Shown piece by piece: positions 49,074-61,445 of a stretch of DNA of 64,000 bases. Below the pieces are notes generated by a model that was not told the origin of the DNA, made no database searches, and saw only the letters and a list, made by a program, of their open reading frames with translations. The stretch comes from Albifimbria verrucaria (lineage: Eukaryota; Ascomycota; Sordariomycetes; Hypocreales; Stachybotryaceae). Position 1 is the first letter of the stretch; the number at the start of each line of letters is the position of its first letter. A program made the position numbers and the translations under genes. The DNA is taken from contig JAHREC010000011.1 in assembly GCA_020081605.1 (NCBI GenBank), forward strand, positions 2,356,001-2,420,000, in the 5' to 3' direction.

Positions 49074-50265
49074 TTTGTCATTTTTGCAGTTTGTTCTGCC
49101 GTTTATTTTTGCCCCAACGTTTGTAAGGTTGGGGTAACATCAGGATGTGGTGGTGTTGGAACTGACTGCACAGTTTAGGCATGTGTTGTGTTGTGTTAGG
49201 ACCCGAGCATGTAAGCCAATTGGCTAGTTCTCGTCGCCAACTGTACGACCCCCAAACACCTCGAATCATGCCCCTTCTTCCTCGACCAGTTTGTGGCCAT
49301 GGGCCCTCATTTCGTTCTGCTGTACATTTTTTCATGTCCCATACAGACTAATTGTAATTGTGCTAGCGGATAAGCTCAGCCGTCTAAAACTCTCACACGC
49401 TGGCAGGTGATTTTCCTTTCCCGATCGCCGGCGGACTCGAGCATCTCCAGCCTGGGATATCGTCCCAGGCTTCATTACTAATCCTGTCGACGCCACACCG
49501 TCAACTCGTCAAGTTATAAGATTTATTCAACAGATTAATCTATCCATTGCAATAGTTCTCATGGTCGCCCTATACCCAGCCAAACCCACTTGGCCAATAT
49601 GTGACAGCATGCTCCCAAGGTGAAACTGCAAATTCACAAAACACTGTGCAAATCTCTAATCACGAGTCCGACAATGTCTTCATGTAAGTCCTGTTCAAGG
49701 GTGTAACCAATGCAGCGTTAATTTATCCTGGCATGCATAACACCGTGTCACAAACAATTTATCATATGATGTCTCGGAAGGGACTCATGCCACCTAATTC
49801 AAAACGCCAAGAGCAGTTGCTTCGCTCACGGGCTAAATCCAGCCGATAGTCTGCACCTTTTGTTACTTGCAAGACCATAATCCACGACATCAAACGCCAT
49901 AATCTCATCTAGGTTAAAATTTGTGAACGCGGGCAATATTGTCTTTATACACACGTGCCAAAAGACACAAACAGAGAGGGACAAATAAGATAGAGGACAA
50001 ACAAATTGACTCAATCAATCAAGTTCGTGTTATGTAGAAATGTAGAGTACACAAGAATAGGCTTGCTGTTCCCAGCAATTGACACCATAACTCCACCAGG
50101 AAATTAGTGAATCCCTCCGCTAAAGCCCATGAAGAATAAATAAGACAAAAGTAAGGCTAGTTGTATTCCTGGCTGAAACCACACCAAGTCGTAAGTCGTT
50201 AAAGAAAAAGGGGACAATTAAAGGTATATGTATGTTCAGTCGTTGTCAAGCTCCCCAAGGGCTTG
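49074..50265. other. Intergenic region, 5S to PH-protein gene
   Basis: AT-rich sequence with no supported gene; the last few hundred bases are probably the 3' UTR of the PH-domain gene. Confidence 0.45.
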
Positions 50266-51492
50266 CTACGAAGATGAAGAGGCAGCGGCGCGTGCTTCCA
50301 TCTCCCGCCGTTTTGATAACAAGCTCTTAAATGCCCCGATGCACTGGACGAGTGTCTCCTCATCACGAGCGCAGAAGCGATAGCTCTTCTCCTCGGTAAT
50401 AATTTGCAAGCAATTCACCTTGCTCTTGCTGAGAGGATCAATGTCAACAACATTGACTACCGAGGGCATAGGTAGAATCCAGTGCGCCGTATACTCGGAT
50501 TCGTCCTTATATAGTATGAGATTACGGGGACGCAAAACGCCCCAGAGATGCTTCCATTGCTTTACGCCTCCCTTGCTACGAAGAAACCAGAGCCAACCTT
50601 GCCAGACAACACGGTCAGGGTCTTGTTCAACGTATCCGGCAGCTGTTGGGCTGAGCTCACGGCTTGCAGATAAGCGGTGGGGAGTAAACTCCAGAGGCGT
50701 AGAAACAGCAAGGCTTTCAATTGACATGCCATGGATGCGCTGGACATCGTGATCCGAAAAGTCAGAGTGCGAGGCAAGCTCGTTGCCAGAAGAGTCCATG
50801 TAAGATGACTTGCGTCGGCCACTAGCGTTAGGGATAGGGCGGCCGGGGCCTGAAAAAGTATAGTGCTCCGGAGAGCTGGACAAAACCCTTGCGTGGTCGC
50901 CGGTACTGTCACCGATCTGGCCAAACGGCATACCGCCGGACGGCTGACGTTGCATGAGCGGACTGGCGAGGAACATCTCCTCTTCCTCCTCCTCGATGCG
51001 AGCCTCTTTGCGTATCAAGTTGACCCATGATTCGGCGTCCTGCGCGGAAGGGGCTTGGAGGTGGAAATTGCGAGCGGGCGAGAAGAGTCCAAACACATTC
51101 TGGCGTTTGTTCTTTGGGTCCTTGAGAAAGGCAACAGCAGTAAGATCTGACAGGTAGATTTGGTGTCTAAGCTTCGTCTCCTTGTTGTTCTTGTATATCG
51201 ATATGGTCTTGGAACGCAGGACGATGAAGATTGGCTTCCACGTCTGGGAAATGTTAGTGGCTTGAGTAAGCTATGGTGGCTGTCTAGCACCAACCTTGGT
51301 CTTCTGCGTCCGCTTTTGGACGTAACCGCACTTGATGATGCGATCCGCATCAAAGCAGCCATCCTGGTTCACCGGGACGACGGTGTTGATTTGCAAGCGG
51401 CTTCGAGGACGAGCACTGCTGGCCTTGCTCTCGGGTCTAGGCTGGACAGCGCTTGACTGTGTCGCCGGACGATCAACTGTCAACGCAGCCAT
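50266..51492 (-). CDS. Protein with two PH domains
   Basis: Pleckstrin-homology domains bind phosphoinositides or proteins at membranes. PH1 spans about residues 45-155 (from IIKCGYVQKRTQKTKTWKPI to DAESWVNLIRKEA) and is followed by a Glu run. PH2 is at about 270-385 (VVWQGWLWFLRSKGG to TLVQCIGAFKSLL), each ending in the helix with the conserved Trp or its equivalent. A Ser-rich linker joins them. One intron, 51244-51294. The frame is intact, 391 residues. The layout of two PH domains and little else resembles yeast Opy1, a PI(4,5)P2 sensor; orthology is not shown. Confidence 0.88.
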
Positions 51493-54094
51493 GATTTCAG
51501 TTGGCGCGCCGTCTTCAAAACAAAGGAAAGAGTCGATGACGTGAGGGCTGAATGCTATTCAGAGTCGTGGGAGATATTGAGCAGAGGATTTATTGTAAGG
51601 AAAGCGACAATCGAGCGGACGAAGTGGTAAGCATAAATGTTGGTCGGGAGCCGAGGGTGGACAGTTGAGACGGTGGTTGTCGCAGACGGACCAAGTAAGA
51701 CCAAGGCGATCAGATCAGAATATCGAAACGTGGCCTAGGTAGCACGACAACCATATTCCGGCGATATAAATCGAATTGAATCAGTCGTGGGGATGAATCG
51801 TGGCAACTCGCGTGGAAGGGCCGTTGGCGGACGGTTTGACATGCGGTCGAAGAAGGGGCGACAAGGGGCCGGCGGCAGGGCGACGATGCGCGGGAGGGAT
51901 CTTAGTCTTAAGGGCGGGAGTAGGAGAGAGAGAGGACGGGACGACAAGACGGAGGCAAAGATGGGACGAGACAATGGCTGTCGCCGATCGTCAGGAACAA
52001 GGGGAGGTAGAAAGCTTTAAGAGTCAGGTCGAGGAATAAAAAGAAAGCAGCAGAAGCGACGGCCCCAAGAGGAATGTGAATCACATTTGCGCGAGTGCTG
52101 TGAGAGGGCCCGGCGGCTAACTTGGGATGGCACCGACGCGACGGGCTCGCTGGTTTCACGTTGAGGAAGTGTCGAGAGTTGACAGTGGGTGAGGTTTGAA
52201 GGTCTGAGGTCCAGGTGGTTTCAGCAATGGAGCGACGGCGTCGAATCGACAATGCGGCGGGGGTGGGAAGGAGCCAGACGGCCAGAGGGCAGGTGCAGGG
52301 CAGCAGCAGCAGGGCAGAAGCAGGGCAGGACACTGTTTTGAGTCGCATGCCTGCATTCGGTTGGCGCCCTTTGCTCGATTCGATCCCTGAAAATGGAAGC
52401 CTCCGCCTACCTGCCGCACAGGGCCAGGCAGGTTAGGTCAGACCACTGTAATGGTGGGTGGAAAGCGTAATGCAATCAACCTACGGCGCCTAGTGCGAGC
52501 TCTGTCCTGCGCGTCAATTGCCCTCCGCGCAGCCAGCTCCACTGATTTTCCAGGCAGTTAGTTTAGCTTGGCTCTGGTGAAGGGCAAGGTGAAGGTGAAT
52601 GATGTACTCTGTACGGAGACGCTACCCCAGGCTACCTCGAAGCCAAGTATTTCCATTGCTGCGACTGCTTCTCCCGTTGGCTCCCGGGCAGTGGAGCAGC
52701 GCATCGTTGCAACGCTTTAAAGTAGTCGGCCAAGTGATAATCTAGATCAAATATGCTTGGCGCAAGATTGTCTTGTCTTGTCATTGTCTTGTGTCCCTTC
52801 CCCTTTTTTTCCTTCTCTCCTTTACCCGCGGGTTTGTTTTGCTGGTCCCAGACCACATTGTTAGCGCGAGGTGGAAGAAACATTCCATCAGGTACACGTC
52901 TTGAAGATGGCATGTACCGCACCACCGTTTGACCCGCACTTTTCATGTCGATGTTCATCCGTCTCCTCCGTTCCATCATACCTACCGGCCCATTCAATGA
53001 TTGCTTGTCCTGAAATCATCGACTTGACTCGCTGACGCACACGACGGACCCTGATGCCGCAGCACAGCCGCGTCACTCGTCTCTTGTCATCTGCCTCCGT
53101 AGCCCTCCATTCGCCTCTCCGCGTCCGCCGGGCTCGCAGCCTGCAGCACAGCAACGTCTTTTGACGTCATGTCCTGTCCCTTAGTTCTTACTTTTGTGTG
53201 TCGTTACAGTGCCGTTAACCTTAAGTGCCCGATTTTCGATATGCGAATACGAACTCAGCTTGGCGCTTGGGGTAATGGATGTAAGGTAATTTGTAGGTCA
53301 AGTTAAGCCTTTGTACAGCCACGGCCAGGCTCTGGGCCACGTCTCTCCTTTTAGCCTTAGGCGCCCAAGGCCCTACTCTTCACTTGAAACCGCCACAAAT
53401 ATACCGTCATGTAGCATGTCATGCTCCCAACGGCGCTTCGTCTTGCACCAACTGCCAAATACCCGCCCAGTAGCGCCGTTAAGCACCGGGGCGAAGCTCG
53501 TGTCAGCTGGTACCTTAACTGTTTAAATTGGTAGGTCAACAGTTATCCTCGTTACCCCAGTCCCAACTGCGCCGCTTCCCACGGATGACGGCCCATGTAA
53601 GTTGTAGCCTGGCGTTTAATCGTTGCCTGTCAAAGACCTGTCAACTAGGGTCGGGGCTTGGTTGGTTGTCCTGTCCGTCAGCCCGACTTGTCTCCGTGGC
53701 TACTAGACAACAACAGAGGATAAGCCAATGGAGGTAACCCCTCGAAGAATTGCTTCTAAAGTCAAGTCTAGCACCTTCGCTTGGGACCAGAATACTCGTT
53801 GTTCTCAATTGCCGTGCCAGACACCTCATTTGAGTCATGTTCACTCGCATCGTCTGTTTGAGTCATACGGCGTCCTGCTGCAGCTTCAGCAGCATGTCAC
53901 GGCTCCACTCTGTGTTGTTTACTAGCTCTCACAAGCAATTGTTATAACTTTAGGAAATTGAAAAGAAGCCGCAATTGCTTCAACAAAAATAATACCCAGA
54001 TACTAGTTACAATATATATTTTACCTGTTCAATTGATAGTTCCTTGTCTGTGTTTCCTCCACATAAACACCTGATCAAAAAGCTTCACCTCACA
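51493..54094. other. 2.6-kb intergenic region
   Basis: The part next to 51492 is likely the promoter and leader of the PH-protein gene. No credible gene on either strand; GC-rich open frames near 51735-52350 are overlapping and repetitive. A GCAGCAGCAGCAGGGCAG tract lies near 52295. Confidence 0.45.
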
Positions 54095-55336
54095 ATGGCA
54101 CAAAGTCAACCCGATGCTGACATGGAAGCCAGCGTCTCCGAGAACTTGCTGGCACGCCCTATGAAGCTTCGTCTCTCAAGAAGCTTACCGGAGGCACAGC
54201 CAACTTCATCTTCCGTGCCACGCTCAAACAGCCCCTTGCGGATGGCACCACTGAGGTGGCCATAAAACACGGCGAGGGCTTCGTCGCCCAGATGCCCAGC
54301 TTCGCTTTAACTACGTCTCGCTGTGTAAGCATTTGACCTATACGTTAGATCCAAGAGAAATCATCAAAGCCTAATTCTTTTGATTGTAGCAAATTGAAGA
54401 AGAGGGTCTTCGACTGCTCTCCGACCTGCCGCATGTCACCTCAGTTCCAGCTTATAGCGTCAGGACACCCAAGCTGTATCATTTCAACCCTACAACAAAC
54501 ACCCAGGTGCAGGAATACCTACCCAACGCCATTAGCGTCAAAGAATATATTTTGCAGCACTGCTCCGCCCCTACTGATAGTTCTCTCCAAGCTCAATATG
54601 TTCAGCTTGGCGAGGCCCTTGGCAGATGGCTCCGAGCATTTCACCAATGGGCTGAGCTACCCGAGCAACAAGCTGTCCGCAAGACCTTTGGCGAGAACAA
54701 GACGATGCAGGGCCTCAAGCACATGATAAATTATCAGCGTCTGGTTCAAAAGGCGGATGAACGTCCTGATGTGCTACAGGATATCAGAGAGACTCTACAG
54801 GAGATATGTGATGCAACAGCAGCGGAGCTCGCGGGTGAGTCGAAATTGCACGTCATCCACGGCGATTTCTGGACCGGCAAGTATGTAAAGCACCTAGAAG
54901 AGGGAGATTTTGTCTAGCACACTCACTAATATACACGATACAGCGTCTTGCTCCCTAACGCGCCCATTGACCTTGACAGTCAAACCCCCATCCGAGTCAT
55001 CGACTGGGAAATGGCACAGCTTGGCATCCGCCCGCTGGATCTGGGTCAGATGATCGCCGAGCTGTGGGAGCTCAAGCTCTACAGGGACCTCGATGCCGGT
55101 CCATGGGTCATTCGAGGCTTTGCGGCTGGCTACGGCCCCTCGACACGGACACAGCGTTCCGCTCTATCCTCCACGTCGGGGCGCACTTGATCTGCTTCGG
55201 AGCTTCGACACCTGGGTGGGGAACTGCGGAGCAGAATGAAGAGATCCTACGGATTGGTAAAGACGTATTGATCAAGGCATGGAAAAAGGACCGGGATGCA
55301 TTCAATGAACATGCGCTGGAGTGTTTATTCTCTTAG
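54095..55336 (+). CDS. APH-family small-molecule phosphotransferase
   Basis: The fold is that of aminoglycoside/choline/methylthioribose kinases. After a one-base deletion near 54140 the N-lobe reads [12 protein letters not shown] with lysine in VAIKHGE. The catalytic loop is [10 protein letters not shown] (Brenner HGDxxxxN motif, split by intron 2) and the metal site is [11 protein letters not shown]. Introns: 54325-54389 and 54881-54943. A second deletion lies in the CCCC run near 55138; the corrected product ends ALECLFS and is about 371 residues. Layout and length resemble proteins annotated as 5-methylthioribose kinase-like in fungi; the substrate is unknown. Confidence 0.82.
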
Positions 55337-55437
55337 TTAGCTGGCTGGTGGCTACATTATCAACTGCTTGGAAAAATTGCAGACTGGGTGTTGAAGTCAT
55401 ATTCAAAATATGGTGGTCCACTTTCATCAATCACATC

Positions 55438-55509
55438 AGCAACATAGCTCAGGGGAAGAGCGACGGGCTCATAACCCGTAGGTCCCTGGATCGAGACCAG
55501 GTGTTGCTA
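55438..55509 (+). tRNA. Initiator tRNA-Met (CAT)
   Basis: 72 nt without intron. The acceptor AGCAACA/TGTTGCT has the A1-U72 pair, the anticodon stem ACGGG/CCCGT has three G-C pairs around CTCATAA, and the T-loop has ATCGAGA in place of TTCGA. All three are initiator hallmarks. It lies about 100 bp after the phosphotransferase stop. Confidence 0.9.
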
Positions 55510-56068
55510 TGAAATTTCATTTTTGCCGGTTTCATTTGGTGCGGGTTGTTATAATACTGGCACAAATGAGCATTTTTCATAGTAATGGGCCTGTTAAAAG
55601 TATGCAGTTTTATGCAAAGAGGTTGAAGTAGGCTTTTGAGTGAAACTTTTTTACTTTTTCCTTGCATGGGAGACATGTTTGACAGCTGTAGCAAAAATGA
55701 GAAAAGATACACCCACTTTTTGGTGCCCTATGTAACGTCAAACTGATTGCCTCGGAAAGAAAAACAGTAGTAATATACATATTATTTTTATTATTGTTGT
55801 TTTTCTTCTTCGTCTTGATTCCGTTTCCTGCAATCGTGCAGTAAAGATATTGCCAGTGGCGAGTCATTCTGCTCAAGTTCTTACAAAGACGTTTTGTCGC
55901 AAAAATCTCAGCCTAACCTATACTCCACACTTGAGAACTTTGAGGAGTCACCACAACTGCCTCACTCGTGCCTTGCCTGTAACCAACGATTCCAAGAAAA
56001 GGCTTGGGAAACTCATTTTGTGTCATTTATTTAGTGAACTTGTGTTTCAGGAAGCATACAGAGTCGCG
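55510..56068. other. Promoter region of CTU2
   Basis: AT-rich 560 bp with a long AT-only stretch near 55770-55800; no gene supported. Confidence 0.45.
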
Positions 56069-57290
56069 ATGGCGACAGCTCAGCCAGGAAAGCCCTGCAA
56101 GCGTTGCAAAACCGAAGAGGCACCATATACACTCAGAAAAGATCCAACATGCGGGCACGTATAACCTCTATAAACCCATGAGCTATGAATATTTCAAAAA
56201 CACGACAGAGGCTAACTCATTGATCCAGGGACTGTTATCTCAAATTCATAAACCTCAAAGTTAACCAGCGCCTCGCCAGTCTCCACAAAGACACGAGGAC
56301 CTCTCTCGCCCCGTGGCCCGCAGATATCTCGCTGGCCTGTCATTCGGTCCGTCATCAAGCGTCCTGACCTGTGCTCTGGACTCTATCACTAAGCACCATG
56401 CCGGGAAGAAGTCGAACTCCGGGTTCGAAGCGGTAGTTGTCCATATTGACACCGACCTATCAACCTCAGCCTCGTACTCCGGAGACGCATCCGCTCCGGA
56501 GTCCCCTGCGCAGCAACTCCTGGCGCGGTATCGGGAGCGCTTCCCAGATGTATCTTTCGAATGCGTTCATCTTAACCAGGCCCTCGCCGTGCGCACGATA
56601 GACTGGTCTGCCTTACCCATTCCCTCCGGCACCACAGCCCAAGACCGTCTACGCGGACTCTTCGACGCTCTACCTTCGGCATCGTCCCGGGCGGACATCC
56701 TGCGCCAGCTCGTGCGTCACCTTCTACTTCACCTCGCACGCGAGAAGGGCTGCCAGGCGTTGCTCCTGGGCCACAGTACAACGGCGCTCGCCGCCCTGAC
56801 GTTGGCCGAGGTGGCCGGCGGCAGGGGCTTCTCCGTACCCTGGCAGGTCAACGATGGACAATTTCCCCTGCGCACGTACGGCGATGCGGAGAACGGAAAC
56901 ACGGTGCCTGACCAGTACCCGATCTACTACCCTCTCCGCGAGGTGTTCTTGGAGGAGCTCAAGACCTATCTTGCAATTATCCCGTCGGTAGCCGAGCTCA
57001 TCCCGGCAGATGCCACGGCCGCCGCCAGCGTCGTATCACACAAGGACCTCAGCATCGAGGAGGTCATGAACCGCTACTTTCAGGGCGTCGAGGGTGCCTA
57101 CGCCGGCATCATCGCAAACGTCGTCCGTACCGCCGGCAAGCTAGACAGGGCGAGCAGCCAGGGTTCGTGCCGCCTATGTGGCGTGACGCTTGACGAGCAC
57201 GGCGACTCAACTTGGGCCGGCGAAATGGGAGACGATGAGGGTGAAAATTCTGGGTTATGCTATGGTTGCAAGCGGTCTATAAACGGGTAA
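56069..57290 (+). CDS. Cytoplasmic tRNA 2-thiolation protein 2
   Basis: Ctu2/Ncs2 pairs with Ctu1/Ncs6 in the cytosol to thiolate wobble uridine 34 of tRNAs for Lys, Glu and Gln, using sulfur passed from Urm1. The N-terminus has CKRCKTEEAPYTLRKDPTC and, after the intron, VNQRLASLHKDTR, then RRYLAGLSFGPSSS. Later features are LLGHSTTALAALTL, VNDGQFPLRTYGD and the C-terminal Cys motifs CRLCG and CYGC. The intron is 56155-56228. Only a GC-AG donor (CGG|GCACGT) keeps the frame and gives CGDC; a GT donor three bases later does not. One deletion in the CCCC run near 56310. The corrected length is about 382 residues. Confidence 0.92.
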
Positions 57291-57531
57291 GGCGTGAGAA
57301 GATAGGAAAAAGAAAAAATGACCGAGGCTCGGTGACTAGTCTATATGTGACTGAAACTCCATGAATGCGACCCCAACACTTTTGGTAGATTCGCACCCGG
57401 GTTGGCCGTTTCCGCATGCGCAACCCTCCCACATGAACTCCTGCTCCGATCCCACCATTATCCAAGCTTTTATTTCCCGACAGATCCAGGGTGCCTCATG
57501 TTAGGCCCTCCTGCGTATATACAACATAAAC

Positions 57532-58643
57532 TCATACACTGTCGCGCATCTCGACTCGAGGCAGGATGCGGTTCTCAACCATCCTCATGAGCTTGTTGGT
57601 TTGCTCGGCCAAAGACAAAGTCAGGATGGTGTGGGGAGAATTCGGGCCAGATGCGGGAGGAAGCCCTTGTAGATGGCGAAGATTCCCTCGGTCTTGATGG
57701 TCTTGCCGAGACAGTCGAAGACGCCCTTGTAGAGGTTGCCGTTCTGATTGTACAGGCGAGACATGACGGTGTCTGTGATGAAGGGTTAGAAAATATTGCA
57801 AGGGACGCATTGGGCTGTAGCGCTTACCAGGAGGATGCATGAAGCAGCAAACAACGAAACCGCTGACAGCACTGCTTGCAAGGTGCAGCGTGGGGCCCTC
57901 CTCCATACCAGCGTGGCGGACGAGCTGTCTCTTGGCCAGGAAGTACGTGGGCAGCTGGACGGAGCTACCGAAGCCGGTTCGGATCATGGCAGCGCCAACA
58001 CCACGGTACAGCCCACCAATGCCCTCAGTGCTGTAGATGCGGGTCAGGCCGTCGAGCGCATTGCGGTACTGGTGCTGGGTGCCGACGGGGCGGAACGACG
58101 AGTAGCTCTGCAGGCGCGTCTTGACGAGGAAAAAGGGCTGCCGGCGGCGGCGCCAATCATGCCCGAGGCGGCGCCGCAGAACATGTTGATGAAGAGGTTC
58201 TGGGCTTTTTCATTCTTCAGGAACAGGCCAGCCAAGGTTTCGCGCATGGGGTCGTAGAAGCCGAGACGGCAGCCATTGAGGAGGATCTGGTAGATGTAGG
58301 CGGTGCCGAGACCGCGGTATATGCCCCGAAGACCTTCGTTGCGCACGATGACACTGACGCCATGGATGGGGCCCCTGTAGTGGTGAGGTTGTAGGCCCTT
58401 GTGCTGCAGTTCACCCTGCAATTGCATGCTACGCGCCGAGCATCAGAAGCGTGCGCCGGTAGGGACAAGGAGGAAGGTGAGGATTGTATTTACCGAATCT
58501 TGACCGTCTCGAAAGGATGGGTTGCGGTGACGGCGCCGCAGGCGGCAATGCCGCCGGCAATGAAGGCGCTGTAGACCCGAGTTAGTGAAAAGACAAAACG
58601 GCAGCAAGACAATGGCCAGTTCGTACCCAACCGTCGTCGCCAT
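57532..58643 (-). CDS. OAC1: Mitochondrial oxaloacetate carrier
   Basis: Oac1 imports oxaloacetate and sulfate across the mitochondrial inner membrane. The three carrier repeats show HPFETVKIRMQLQGEL, SPFFLVKTRLQSYS and HPPDTVMSRLYNQNGNLYKG, each close to the yeast Oac1 pattern, with six predicted membrane helices. Introns: 58569-58626, 58429-58493, 57773-57827. Two one-base deletions lie near 58133 (before FFLVKTR) and near 57637 (before PHTILTL). The corrected length is about 311 residues. It is divergent from SWD2. Confidence 0.9.
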
Positions 58644-59588
58644 GATGCAGAAGCGTGCGCCCGTGCGCGCAAGGACAGCAGGCGAGCGTTAAGGAAACGG
58701 GAAGCGGCGATTGATGTCCGGCGGGATGCAGAGGCGAGTCTGGCAAGACAGACGAAGAGACAACGGGGAGATTGGGCAGGGCGGCTTCGGCGGTGCTTTA
58801 ATGAGATCCTGAGCTAAAGGTTACCGACTTATCCGTGACCTGGATAAGCAAAGAGGGTCAGCTTTGGCGCGAGAGAAAACAGGAAAAGTTACTGCTTGCG
58901 CATGGTGCCGGGCCAAGTGCTTACATGGTGAAGTGAAATTTCGTGCAGTGCGTTGAGGACGGGTAGATGTCGCAGTTGAGATGTCTTGGATGGAAAGGAT
59001 GGAGGAGCTTTGGGTTGCCGGTCCGGCCAGCGGAAACTCTTGCCGACGTCGGCGGCTGGACTGGCTTATGTCAGGCCCTTGCGACGCTGCGACGCTGCTG
59101 CAGCACCACCTGTGCTCCATACTCCATACTGCTCCGCAGCTTTTTCTCCAGACACAGAACCACCCTGCGGCTACCGACGGCACCCTGGACGATGAGGTCA
59201 GGCACCAAGTTAGTCCTCTTCCAGCCTAGCCGAGGGGACGTGTGCGGGCCGGGACTTTGATCAATTAATACCTCCAAAGTTACAGCGCCGGCTTAGGGCC
59301 TGCACCGCTCAAAGGGTCGACCCCTCTGCCTTGGCAGCTCATAGCTCACACCCCTACTAGGAGGTAGCCATTCAAGGTACCAAGGTACCTACCTCACAGC
59401 ACCCAGCCTTTCCTTATCCACCTCCCGATAGCATCTCGTGTGGGGCTGGTCAATTGCTTTCACAGACACACACCTCACCTTTGAACATGGTCGCGTGAAA
59501 CACGCACGCTCCCAGCTTCCTCCTCCGCCTCCGCGACCGCCTCCAGTCTGCGCGTCCATCACCAGCCGAGAGGCACCCCACGCACACA
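58644..59588. promoter_or_regulatory. Shared divergent promoter region, OAC1 and SWD2
   Basis: A 945-bp gap between two genes that point away from each other, with repeated GTACC/GGTACCTAC motifs near 59375-59400. No gene is supported inside. Confidence 0.5.
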
Positions 59589-60882
59589 ATGTCCTCCACC
59601 CCCATGGACATTGACCACGCCGCCTCAATGGCTCCTCCCTCAACATCCACCGGACGCTCGGCGGGACCAGCGCCGAATCGAACCTCAGCGATGTCATCTC
59701 GACCTTCCGCCCGACAAAGGTACGTTTCCCCAGCTATTGGCTTACGTTGCACCCCGGTATGGTACAGAATCATGGCGCTCACGCGAACCTCCTCTAGCTG
59801 CTCCGTCGCGACGACATCAAGGAGGGACGTCCCCAACCCCATGTGCTGTCGATAGACTACGACGACAACGGCGAGCTCCTCATGACTTCGGCCAGCGACG
59901 AGACCATCCAGATCTACAATGTCAGAGAAGGTCGCCATGATAAGAGCTTGCTGAGCAAAAAGTACGGCGTCAAGCTGGCCAAGTTCACCCACACAAGCTC
60001 TAGCATCATCTATGCCAGTACAAAGCAAAATGGTAAATCTGAACAAACACTCGAGCTTGATCCCACCGCGAGCTTCTGCTGACCCGACCTCTCTCAGATG
60101 CCATTCGATACCTCGCCACCCACGACAACTCCTTCATCCGCTACTTCGAGGGCCACGAGGCTCCCGTGACCTGTCTCGCCGTCCACCCTGGCAGCGACAA
60201 CTTTATCTCTTGCTCTCAGGATAACACTCTCCGCCTGTGGGACACGCAGACGAAGCACTGGCAAGGTCAGCTCCTCCTTCGATCGCCCTACCTCGCCGCC
60301 TTCGACCCCTCCGGCACCGTCTTCGCTGTCGCCTGCCCGTCCAGCGGCACTGTGTTGCTCTACGACCTGCGCAACTACGACAAGGCGCCCTTTGCTACCA
60401 TTGACGTCGTCGAGCAGTGCCGTCGAATCGATTCGGAATGCCTGGTACGGGGTTGGACGAAGCTCGAGTTCTCCAATGATGGCAAGTCGCTCATGGTCGG
60501 TACCAAGGGTAGCGGCCACTTCCTGTTTGACGCCTTTGACGGCACCCTCAAGGCATACCTCCACCGGCCGTCCGGAGGCACGCGACGCCTTGCAGTGGGC
60601 GAGACTCCTGCCGCTAACGGCGCGGGAGCCGGCGCATCAAGTTACGAGAGCAGCGGAGACTGCTGCTTCGCACCGGACGGCCGCTTCGTCGTTAGTGGAT
60701 CCAAGACGGACGTGCTAATCTGGGACACACTGAAGCAGCCCGGTGAGAGCCAGAGACTCGAGCCGACGTGGTCAATCCCCGAGAAGAGAGAGGCGGCCGT
60801 GTTGGCCTTCAACCCTAGGTTCAACTTCTTTGCGACGGCGGACCAGGAGCTGCTGTTCTGGGTGCCTGATCCTCACGCATAG
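59589..60882 (+). CDS. SWD2: WD40 protein Swd2 (WDR82)
   Basis: Swd2 is shared by the Set1/COMPASS histone H3K4 methyltransferase and, in yeast, the cleavage and polyadenylation factor. The product starts at MSSTPMDIDHAAS and reaches the conserved STFRPTK just before intron 1. WD repeats follow: HVLSIDYDDNGELLMTSASD, VTCLAVHPGSDNFISCSQD-LRLWD, KLEFSNDGKSLMVGTKG, CCFAPDGRFVVSGSKT-VLIWD. Introns: 59720-59797 and 60033-60097. One deletion near 59665 (GGCGGG) breaks the N-terminus. The corrected length is about 383 residues. Confidence 0.92.
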
Positions 60883-61445
60883 TGGCGCTGAGACAACACC
60901 CACGGCAGAAGAAAAGAAAAAGGGCAACCGGGTTGAATTTATATAGGAGTTGGGTTCGGAACTTGCAATTGATACCAACGGGATACTTGAACATGCTGCA
61001 TCGATAAAGGGAATTTCTCGTGCTCTTATACTGTAGGTTATGAGTGGATTGGCGATGTCAAGACAAACATAGCTGTTTGATCAATACACAACACTCTCAA
61101 ATATGTCGCACAGACAATCATTGTAATACTAAAAGAACAAATGAAAAAAATATCCGTTGCTATTCTGCAGTGTTCATCAAATGCGTTTCTAGCAAATGCC
61201 ACAACCAATACCATCCCAGACATGCAGCTCACAAAATACCACCTTGATCGAACCAAGCCGTGCCCCTCCATCCACCACCCATTTCCAAGCCCCACCAGAA
61301 TTATTCGGCCTTGTCCAGAACGCACCGCCTTTAACCAAACCGCAACCTTCAATCCATCCAACCTCCCTCCTCCCGCAATCGCCCACCTTCACCGCACGAC
61401 GTCACCCCTTCCGTCTTCGGCACCTGACTGCATGGGACAGCTATA
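60883..61445. other. Intergenic region between SWD2 and SRP9
   Basis: SWD2 3' UTR and SRP9 promoter; no further gene supported. Confidence 0.5.
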
